From: Chloroflexota bacterium
GTDB lineage: Bacteria; Chloroflexota; Anaerolineae; Promineifilales; Promineifilaceae
Assembly: GCA_008501785.1 (NCBI GenBank)
Contig: QQUD01000341.1
Span: 1-5,424, forward strand
Reading direction: 5' to 3'
Length of the DNA stretch: 5,424 nucleotides
This document shows positions 1 to 5,134 of the stretch, piece after piece (position 1 is the stretch's first letter; each line of letters begins with the position of its first letter). The position numbers were made by a program, and so were the translations under genes. A model generated the notes under the pieces. The model had not been told where the DNA came from. It saw only the letters and a program-made list of their open reading frames with translations, and did no database searches.

Positions 1-35
1 AAAACTGCTCGACTATTTTCGAATACGCTTTTCAT
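1..35 (-). CDS. 5' end of an unidentified gene, cut by the window edge
   Basis: An ATG on the minus strand (bases 35-33) opens a frame reading MKSVFENSRAV before the window ends. It is preceded by a strong Shine-Dalgarno sequence, AAAAGGAGG (minus strand of 45-53), with 9 bases between GGAGG and the ATG. That is the best ribosome binding site in the window and is the main reason to call a gene from 11 codons. It starts 65 bases after the stop codon of the STAND NTPase gene, on the same strand. No hairpin followed by a T run lies between them, so the two may be co-transcribed. The 11 residues match no family I recognise, so no function is proposed. If it is linked to the STAND gene, it could encode a partner or regulator. 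Confidence 0.6.
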   Translation of the reverse strand, partial: MKSVFENSRAV

Positions 36-44
36 AACAACCCG

Positions 45-53
45 CCTCCTTTT
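45..53 (-). promoter_or_regulatory. Strong ribosome binding site of the left-edge gene
   Basis: The minus strand reads AAAAGGAGG, a near-perfect anti-16S match, 9 bases before the ATG at 35-33. It decides the start of the truncated gene. It contrasts with the weak or absent Shine-Dalgarno sequences of the other minus-strand genes here. Confidence 0.65.
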
Positions 54-100
54 GGCAAATCTATCACCCTCATTGTTTTGGCTTTGTTTAACACACCCTT

Positions 101-2695
101 TTAAGCAAGCCTTTTGGGTGATTGCTGATTAAATGCCCAGAAAAACCCGGCTCCGGTTGTGATACCCGCCACGACAAGCAATATTGGTTCGGCATTGAGA
201 GAGAGACCAGTGGTACCAATCACAATAAAAATCACGACGCCAAATAGCATTGTGATGATGCTGTGGATGAGCGGATTAAAACGTTTGGGCATTGTTGAGA
301 AAAATGTGATGACAACACCAATCAAGAATCCAGCAAGCAATCCTGGCAGATAACGGCGTTCATTTGCGGCAGATGCAAATTGCACCATCAAAATCATTGA
401 CAAGCCAAGTAAAGTGCCAGTGATGACGCTGCTCATCACCCACAACCACTGTTTAATGCGACCGTCGAAAACTTGCTGGAAATAGGCATGTGCAAATCCG
501 CCTCCCATTGTTGCCATTCCACCAATTGTGCCGTTCAAAACAATGCTGCCCAACAAAAGTGAAATGGCTAATTCAGGAGCAAGCCGAAAGAGATCGGATA
601 GGGTTTTATCACCATTTGCCATGATTAACCCTAAACCAATACCAACCCCCAAAAAACCGCCTAAAGCACAACGCCATGCGGTGGTATAACATTTATATTT
701 GTTGTTTTGCCAACGGTTGCGTCTTACTTGGCGATTGATGCGTTTGGCTAGAGAGGGGGGGATCTGGCTGGAAACGGCCGTAATCCCATCCCGAATCGTA
801 ACTAAAGCAGATTCAGCATTTGATACCGTTGTTGAATCTAATGCCATGCCAACAACCTGTTCAATCGCTGCTGAATGGTTTGATTCTGTTATTGCAATTG
901 TCGCCATCTCTCGCACCTCGTCATCATCATCCGTTACTGCCAGAGCAGCTAGCTGTTCTGCTGCATCATCATCATTGAACTCAATAAGTTTGGTGGCTGC
1001 TTCAATGCGAACAAAGGCACGCTGTGATTGAGAAAGGGTCAATAAGACCGATTTGGCTTCATTGGCACGCAATTGGCCTCGCCAGTAATCGCTATTTTCC
1101 TTTTCGCCATAACCAATGGAAGAAGCATAAATGATGATCGTTTCTCTATCGCTAAATTCCATCCTGTCACGAAATGCGTTGACCATTTGCAAATCACTTT
1201 CTGACAACAAACGACCTCTCGCCTCCCACTCAGGCACAGCTCTGCGCAGCAGTTCTTGAATCGCCTTTCGTGCTTTGGTCTCAGGATCAAGTTCAATTTC
1301 TGCTAACAAATAATCGTGGGTTAGTTCGTAGAGGGGAGTGCCGTTTTCATCTGTTTCACGTCGTATCAATCGTTTATCTAAGAGGACCTTCACAACCGCC
1401 TCGATCATTTTGTTGTCTTTAGACATTAATGAGTTTTGCAAGTCTGTTAGGCTGACGAGTACTCTTTGTCCTTTTGAGTTAACAAGCGCCTCTAAAATGA
1501 GCTTTGCCAATTGACGCTCTGGTGGATTCAAGATGTTTAGCACGCTTAAAAGGTGGTTGTTAAGAATGCCTTTTGCGCCAGATGCTCCTTCACCAACACC
1601 ACGCCGCTTATCATACAAAGCATGTGTGAACAGTTCAGGATTTGGCTCTTGCATCAATTCGTCAAATAGTGTGTGACAAACTAACTGTGTCTGTGTTGGA
1701 GAAACCTGGCTTGCTTGTTGGTGAAGATCATCTATGATGCGATTCACCAGATTTTCTGCAAAAGATACTCCCTTCAAGTCTGCTGGTTTTTCCATGACCT
1801 CCTGCGCTTCTTCCCGACTAAAAGTAGGCAAAAAATATTTATTGCTAAAAGGGTTTACCGATTCAAAGATTCTCAACTCTGACAAATATTCTTTTCGCAA
1901 CGACAAGACCCAATGTACTCGTAAATCAGAGCTAATGCAGTCTTGTAGTTCCTTCACAAACTGCTGCTGGAACGCAGGCTGAAGCACCGTAAAAAATTCT
2001 TCGAATTGGTCCAAAAAAATATATAAAGTTTGCCCACCCAGATAAAAAGTGATCCGCTTTAAAAATCCACGCAAGGTCATATTGTCGTCACGGTAGCGAC
2101 TTATATCGGGTTGGGTCATGTAGTCGGGTAGAAATGCTCTTCTGATTTCCTGGTTGGGTGAACGGTCGTAAGGGCGAATATACAGGGGAAAATCGCCATT
2201 TGCTAATAAACGTGATGCTAAACCTGCTTGCAAAAGTGAGGTTTTACCTGAACCAGAATCGGACTCTAGCACGGTGAGCTTATTTTGCTGCATTTTTTCA
2301 AGCATTTGTTCGATGGCTGTAAAACGGCCGTAAAAAAATGGTGCATCCTCTAATTTGTATTCCAGCAAATCTTTATAGGGATTTTTACGTGAATCAAAAT
2401 TGCTGACTTCAATTAGATTGGTGTAAAAATCAATTTTTGACTGAATCGCTGCTGCAAGTGTTCTTTCAGCTTTTTGAATAAGCGACTCCATCTCATGAAT
2501 TGCTGATGTGGCTTGTTGAATTTTGGTGATATTGACTTGAGCACCGGCACCAATCGCTGCATAGCTTCCCTTGATATCACCAACCGTAATTTTGTCCCCA
2601 CCAACTATTTCTTTTACTGTCCTGGCAGCATTGATAGCTGGCGTGGCGGCACTTTTAGAACCCTCATAGTTTGTTCTTGAAATGTTACTTGCCAT
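101..2695 (-). CDS. STAND-class NTPase (nSTAND1) with HEAT-like repeats and C-terminal multi-pass membrane domain
   Basis: Predicted signal-transducing ATPase of 864 residues. Residues 33-56 hold a Gly/Ala/Ile-rich segment (core GDIKGSYAAIGAGAQV), followed by a probable coiled coil at 57-92. The NTPase begins near 105 with the family lead-in NPYKDLLEY and DAPFFYGR. Walker A is SDSGSGKTS (K151, T152), with Ser145 where the first glycine is usual. Walker B is IFLDQFEEFF (D229, E232, E233), a hallmark of nSTAND1. LSLRKEYL (265-272) is sensor-like, and QLVC (337-340) and ELTHDYLL (457-464, end of the winged helix) are also typical. Residues about 541-640 look like two or three HEAT repeats with Asp-rich turns. 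About six membrane helices follow near 674-693, 704-729, 748-773, 783-800, 808-830 and 835-856. The ATG has a weak Shine-Dalgarno (AGGA, 11 bases upstream), and an in-frame TAG lies further upstream. Known STAND proteins oligomerise on sensing a ligand; a role in defence or regulated death at the membrane is inference. Family call is firm, function is not. Confidence 0.93.
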   Translation of the reverse strand: MASNISRTNYEGSKSAATPAINAARTVKEIVGGDKITVGDIKGSYAAIGAGAQVNITKIQQATSAIHEMESLIQKAERTLAAAIQSKIDFYTNLIEVSNFDSRKNPYKDLLEYKLEDAPFFYGRFTAIEQMLEKMQQNKLTVLESDSGSGKTSLLQAGLASRLLANGDFPLYIRPYDRSPNQEIRRAFLPDYMTQPDISRYRDDNMTLRGFLKRITFYLGGQTLYIFLDQFEEFFTVLQPAFQQQFVKELQDCISSDLRVHWVLSLRKEYLSELRIFESVNPFSNKYFLPTFSREEAQEVMEKPADLKGVSFAENLVNRIIDDLHQQASQVSPTQTQLVCHTLFDELMQEPNPELFTHALYDKRRGVGEGASGAKGILNNHLLSVLNILNPPERQLAKLILEALVNSKGQRVLVSLTDLQNSLMSKDNKMIEAVVKVLLDKRLIRRETDENGTPLYELTHDYLLAEIELDPETKARKAIQELLRRAVPEWEARGRLLSESDLQMVNAFRDRMEFSDRETIIIYASSIGYGEKENSDYWRGQLRANEAKSVLLTLSQSQRAFVRIEAATKLIEFNDDDAAEQLAALAVTDDDDEVREMATIAITESNHSAAIEQVVGMALDSTTVSNAESALVTIRDGITAVSSQIPPSLAKRINRQVRRNRWQNNKYKCYTTAWRCALGGFLGVGIGLGLIMANGDKTLSDLFRLAPELAISLLLGSIVLNGTIGGMATMGGGFAHAYFQQVFDGRIKQWLWVMSSVITGTLLGLSMILMVQFASAANERRYLPGLLAGFLIGVVITFFSTMPKRFNPLIHSIITMLFGVVIFIVIGTTGLSLNAEPILLVVAGITTGAGFFWAFNQQSPKRLA

Positions 2696-2961
2696 AATTA
2701 CACTTGTCCTGCAACCGAACTATTCAGTGTCAGAATATTGGTTGATTCACGGGTTGCGCCCATCCTATTCAATTGTTTGTGTTGTAATGAATTAACAAGC
2801 TAGATCGATTATTTACTTTGTGAAATGCATTTGAAATTATGAAGCTACTTGTTACATATGGATGGCACGAAACTACCAAATACGACTTCAAATAAATTGC
2901 AATATTCTAAAAAAACGCTATTTTGATGGCAACAGTGGAAATGATAAACAAACGTAAAAAA

Positions 2962-2991
2962 AGCATATCTGATGGAATGCTTCCAGGTCAA
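2962..2991 (-). promoter_or_regulatory. Candidate sigma70 promoter for the STAND NTPase gene
   Basis: On the minus strand, TTGACC (2991-2986, five of six to consensus) is followed after 18 bases by TATGCT (2967-2962, four of six, keeping TAT and the final T). Initiation would fall near 2955, about 260 bases before the STAND start codon. The -35 box directly abuts the dyad at 2992-3013, as expected for an activator-assisted promoter. The -10 is imperfect, the spacing is one base over optimum and the leader is long, so this is a moderate call. Confidence 0.4.
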
Positions 2992-3013
2992 GTTTGTGAC
3001 AATATTCACAAAC
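2992..3013. promoter_or_regulatory. CRP/FNR-superfamily-like operator (TGTGA-N6-TCACA)
   Basis: The sequence is GTTTGTGA, six bases, then TCACAAAC: perfect 8-base arms. The core TGTGA (2995-2999) and TCACA (3006-3010) match the classic CRP recognition pattern exactly, including the 6-base spacer. It sits immediately upstream of a candidate -35 box on the minus strand, close to the class II activator position. The alternative is a hairpin terminating the DUF3592-like gene, which ends 26 bases away, but no T run follows on that strand. Which regulator binds, if any, cannot be told from this window. Confidence 0.5.
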
Positions 3014-3038
3014 AGTGTGCGATTTTTCAATCTACCAT

Positions 3039-3674
3039 TTACAAATTGATACGCAAATAGTTGTTAATAAAAACGCCTGCGAGCCATCCAATTAGCGTGA
3101 ACATGCACCACATCAGCAGTCGTGCCTGAACTTTCATCAAAAATGGGTCGGCAATGATGGCGCGATTTGGAAATTGTGGCAAGTAGTGGAGCGTTACGCT
3201 GTCATCAATGGCGAGCGTGTTAAAAAGCTTGCGGCCAATGTAAATATTTTTAGTCCATTGACCGCCAGCTTCGGTAAAATAGGTGGTTGTCACTCGATAG
3301 CTCTGGTCAATATCTGTACTTAATTCGGTTTGCAAATCTTGTACAATGCCGACAGTTGTTTTCCCCCAGACGAAGGTGGCGAACTGTGGCAGGGGGGCGA
3401 TCAGTGCGAACATGACCAGAAAGTAGGGCACGACTGGCAGTATTAAATCAAATTGAAATACGAAGAACGGCCATTTCTTGCTTTGGGCAATAAATCGTTT
3501 GATCCCCCAATAACTAATGGGGAAAACAATCAAAGTAAACAGATTGAGATAGATGACCCAGATGGCAACACTCGGCCAAAACATAGCAACAAAAATCCAC
3601 GCTAGCAAATAAGCGCATGCGACCAATCCTAGGAGCAGCATGAATGGTTTGAATGGGTTTTGTGCTGCGTTCAC
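3039..3674 (-). CDS. DUF3592-like membrane protein
   Basis: A 211-residue membrane protein of unknown biochemical function. Likely membrane helices are at about 11-31, 36-56, 71-93 and 184-205. Between the third and fourth lies a beta-rich domain (about 100-180) containing the pattern I associate with DUF3592: a 'G.V' strand (TVGIVQDL), a middle TTTYFTEAGG strand, then DDSVTLHYLPQFPNRAII, which resembles the family's 'G..v.V.Y.p.nP..a'. The start is GTG (3674-3672), overlapping the TGA stop of the deacylase gene in the four bases GTGA. No Shine-Dalgarno is visible, so translation probably depends on coupling to the upstream gene. An internal ATG at residue 12 also lacks a ribosome binding site and would cut into the first helix. 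The family assignment rests on remembered pattern and is moderate; membrane location is much firmer. Confidence 0.8.
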   Translation of the reverse strand: MNAAQNPFKPFMLLLGLVACAYLLAWIFVAMFWPSVAIWVIYLNLFTLIVFPISYWGIKRFIAQSKKWPFFVFQFDLILPVVPYFLVMFALIAPLPQFATFVWGKTTVGIVQDLQTELSTDIDQSYRVTTTYFTEAGGQWTKNIYIGRKLFNTLAIDDSVTLHYLPQFPNRAIIADPFLMKVQARLLMWCMFTLIGWLAGVFINNYLRINL

Positions 3675-4156
3675 GTTTCGACAATGGGAGCTAATGTGGC
3701 ATTGGCGAGGCGAATTAAATCAGCAGGCTTGAGTTCAATGCCAGCCATTGGATCGCCGCTGCTGATGTTTACGTTGGTGCAGGTGGCAATGGCTTCATCA
3801 AAGATGACGGGTACATTGTCTGGCAAACAAAGTGGGGCGACTGCACCCTGCACATATCCTGTGATATTGGTGATTTCTTCCCCTCTGCTGAAGGTGAGCC
3901 GCTTCCAGTTTTCGGGGAGGCTGGCTCGTACAGCCCGGTGGTCCAGGCGCGTGTGGCCGAGAACGCAGGCCATTACATAGCGTTTTTGCCCTCCTTTTTC
4001 ACGCATCAAGATAGATTTGACCATCTCTTCTTTGACAACGCCGCGCTGCGCAGCGGCCGTTTCCACCGTGAACACCGGTTCTGTATGGGGCAGCAAACGA
4101 TAGGAAACGCCATTTTCGTCGAATAATTGGGTGATTTTGGTTTGAAGAATATTCAT
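3671..4156 (-). CDS. YbaK/EbsC-family aminoacyl-tRNA deacylase-like protein
   Basis: A 161-residue single-domain protein, the normal length for stand-alone YbaK/ProX-type enzymes. These hydrolyse mischarged tRNAs (for example Ala- or Cys-tRNA-Pro) in the cytoplasm as translation proofreaders. Family features are VVKEEMVKSILMR, where K47 matches the conserved catalytic-site lysine; TGYVQGAVAPL (99-109), the conserved Gly loop; VPVIFDE (115-121); and NISSGDPMAGIELKPADLIRL (130-150), the C-terminal substrate-pocket motif. Which mischarged tRNA it clears cannot be read from the sequence. The ATG at 4156-4154 gives the expected N-terminus, but no Shine-Dalgarno precedes it. The gene overlaps the following membrane-protein gene by 4 bases and lies 140 bases after the acetyltransferase gene on the same strand. 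Confidence 0.9.
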   Translation of the reverse strand: MNILQTKITQLFDENGVSYRLLPHTEPVFTVETAAAQRGVVKEEMVKSILMREKGGQKRYVMACVLGHTRLDHRAVRASLPENWKRLTFSRGEEITNITGYVQGAVAPLCLPDNVPVIFDEAIATCTNVNISSGDPMAGIELKPADLIRLANATLAPIVET

Positions 4157-4190
4157 AAGTAAAATGAAAAATGTTTTCAGAATTACTGAG

Positions 4191-4221
4191 CAGATTTCTT
4201 TAGATTTTCCTTTTAAATCTG
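4191..4221. repeat. Small AT-rich inverted repeat in the gap between acetyltransferase and deacylase genes
   Basis: CAGATTT (4191-4197) and AAATCTG (4215-4221) form 7-bp arms around a 17-base loop. The loop contains AGATTT, which can pair alternatively with the right arm. The stem is too weak and lacks the T run needed for a convincing terminator. It sits directly beside the TCTGCGT repeats and may be part of the same dispersed intergenic element. Confidence 0.4.
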
Positions 4222-4226
4222 TTTTT

Positions 4227-4254
4227 TCTGCGTGGCAATCTGCGTCATCTGCGT
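4227..4254. repeat. Three TCTGCGT direct repeats (intergenic)
   Basis: TCTGCGT occurs at 4227-4233, 4239-4245 and 4248-4254, with start-to-start distances of 12 and 9 bases. On the minus strand this reads as the ACGCAGA/GACGCAGA type of short repeat that I recall from intergenic regions of Chloroflexota and other environmental bacteria. It lies between two same-strand genes. Its function is unknown. Confidence 0.6.
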
Positions 4255-4296
4255 TTTGTCCTTTTTCTAAAAACTTGTTGTTGACTACCTTTTCTT

Positions 4297-4791
4297 TTAA
4301 AAAACAACGGGTGAGCGGCGTTCCATGAGCAGCACATCGCGCCAGACGCCGTTCAGCTTGCCGATTTTTTCTCGTGTGCCCACGATGCGAAATCCTGCTT
4401 TTTTATGCAGATTGACGCTGGCGACGTTTTCAGGAAAGATACCCGCAGTTAATGTCCAGATGCCTGCATTTTCGGATGCTTTGACGATATGGTCCAGCAG
4501 CATAAAACCGATGCCGCGCCCCCAGGCTGATTGTGTAATGTAAACGGATACTTCGGCGACACCTGCGTAGACGCTGCGTTTGGAAACGGCCGTTAACGCC
4601 GCCCATCCTAACATCATACCATCATCATCCACAGCTTTGAAAATCAGGTTTGGAATTTTACCTGCAAACCAGGTATCTCCGTCAGGAACCTCCGATTCTG
4701 GCGTCAGTGTCGCCAATTCCGTGCGAATCCCTTCCCGATAAATCATTTCAATTGCCTTCCAATCGGCGCGGGTTGCTGATTCAATATGCAT
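4297..4791 (-). CDS. GNAT N-acetyltransferase, phosphinothricin/arsinothricin/YncA-like
   Basis: A 164-residue cytoplasmic acetyltransferase that would transfer acetyl from acetyl-CoA to a small amine, typically a glutamate-like toxin (phosphinothricin, arsinothricin) or methionine sulfoximine in this subfamily. Seen: an N-terminal MHIESATRADWKAIEMIY helix; VYAGVAEVSVYI (74-85) on the central strand; the acetyl-CoA loop WGRGIG (90-95), with Trp where Arg/Gln is usual; and the diagnostic tail IFPENVASVNLH (118-129), then GFRIVGTREKIGKLNGVWRD (133-152). The frame stays open upstream to 5103. I reject that extension because its residues are translated AT-rich intergenic DNA, and family members begin at this methionine. 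No clear Shine-Dalgarno precedes it. The exact substrate is not determinable. It is divergent from the lactate dehydrogenase gene and could be co-transcribed with the deacylase gene 140 bases downstream. Confidence 0.9.
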   Translation of the reverse strand: MHIESATRADWKAIEMIYREGIRTELATLTPESEVPDGDTWFAGKIPNLIFKAVDDDGMMLGWAALTAVSKRSVYAGVAEVSVYITQSAWGRGIGFMLLDHIVKASENAGIWTLTAGIFPENVASVNLHKKAGFRIVGTREKIGKLNGVWRDVLLMERRSPVVF

Positions 4792-5015
4792 ATTACGATA
4801 AGGATAAAGCAATATTGCTTTTTGACAAATCCCTTGTAATCGTTTGCAGTGCAAAATCGTGAAAAGAAAACAGATTAGTTTGTGGTAAATAGCCGATGAT
4901 AGAAATTGATTTATGGTTATTATTATGATGAATATGATTTGAGTGGATAAAGTCAAGACAAATTGCTTTCCCTCGAACCTAAACAAAAGAGAAAATCGAG
5001 AATTAGAAACTTCAG

Positions 5016-5064
5016 GCAGAGGCGCTAAGGTGCAAAGTAGAAAGGAAGCCCTTAGCGCCTTTGC
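5016..5064. repeat. 15-bp inverted repeat, hairpin-forming intergenic element
   Basis: Left arm gcagaggcgctaagg (5016-5030) and right arm ccttagcgcctttgc (5050-5064) pair at 14 of 15 positions, and the remaining pair is a G-T wobble in RNA. The loop is 19 bases. The inner 11 pairs are perfect. It sits between divergent gene starts, so it is not a terminator for a neighbour. The GGCGCTAAGG / CTTAGCGCCTTTGCG type of sequence recurs, to my recollection, between genes in many environmental bacterial genomes, so a dispersed repeat is the best guess. Confidence 0.75.
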
Positions 5065-5123
5065 GAGGTTTAAAATTAATTCCAAAAGGTCAGAAGATGA
5101 CAATTAGGAATTGAAACACGGAT

Positions 5124-5129
5124 AAGGAG
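5124..5129 (+). promoter_or_regulatory. Ribosome binding site of the LDH gene
   Basis: AAGGAG is followed by five bases and then the ATG at 5135. It is a strong Shine-Dalgarno and fixes the LDH start, where the Rossmann fold begins at residue 3 as expected. Confidence 0.8.
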
Positions 5130-5134
5130 ATTTT

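Larger units (their letters stand above)
2696..3038. other. 343-base non-coding region upstream of the STAND gene
   Basis: This AT-rich gap lies between the DUF3592-like gene and the STAND NTPase gene. Open frames across it start at TTG or are very short, and they lack ribosome binding sites or recognisable protein sequence. It holds an 8-6-8 dyad of TGTGA-N6-TCACA type and a plausible -35/-10 pair, both oriented toward the STAND gene. If that promoter is used, the transcript would have a leader of about 260 bases, and I found no strong conserved-looking RNA fold in it. I saw no tRNA, CRISPR or insertion-sequence end. Confidence 0.7.
4792..5134. other. 343-base divergent intergenic region between acetyltransferase and LDH genes
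   Basis: This gap must hold the promoters for both flanking genes. On the minus strand, TTGACT (4956-4951) followed after 16 bases by TATTCA (4934-4929) is a weak candidate for the acetyltransferase. On the plus strand, TAAAAT (5071-5076) resembles a -10 for the LDH gene, but no good -35 precedes it. The region also holds the 15-bp hairpin repeat at 5016-5064. No other gene is supported. Confidence 0.5.

Noticed and set aside
94..120. CACCC...GGGTG inverted repeat at the end of the STAND gene as a terminator
   Set aside because: Only five base pairs form, it straddles the stop codon, and no T run follows on the minus strand.
917..977. TCATCATCAT tracts as a microsatellite
   Set aside because: They simply encode the Asp-rich turns of the HEAT-like repeats and are too short and separate to count as a repeat array.
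2818..2836. A second CRP-like half site (TTGTGA) in the STAND leader
   Set aside because: The partner half reads TTTGA instead of TCACA, so the dyad is not supported.
2839..2895. An 18-codon plus-strand frame (MKLLVTYGWHETTKYDFK)
   Set aside because: There is no Shine-Dalgarno or supporting context; frames this short arise readily by chance.
2845..3030. A 61-codon minus-strand frame in the gap upstream of the STAND gene
   Set aside because: It starts at TTG without a ribosome binding site, resembles no protein family, and runs across the dyad and candidate promoter.
4276..4308. GTTGTT/AACAAC inverted repeat as a terminator of the acetyltransferase gene
   Set aside because: The stem is only six AT-rich pairs with a 20-base loop containing the stop codon, so termination is not convincing.
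4822..4827. Perfect TTGACA on the plus strand as a -35 box for the LDH gene
   Set aside because: No acceptable -10 lies 15-19 bases downstream, and it is over 300 bases from the LDH start.
4792..5103. N-terminal extension of the acetyltransferase frame by 104 codons
   Set aside because: The extension translates AT-rich DNA into Ile/Phe-rich residues, covers the hairpin repeat, and precedes the methionine where the family normally begins.
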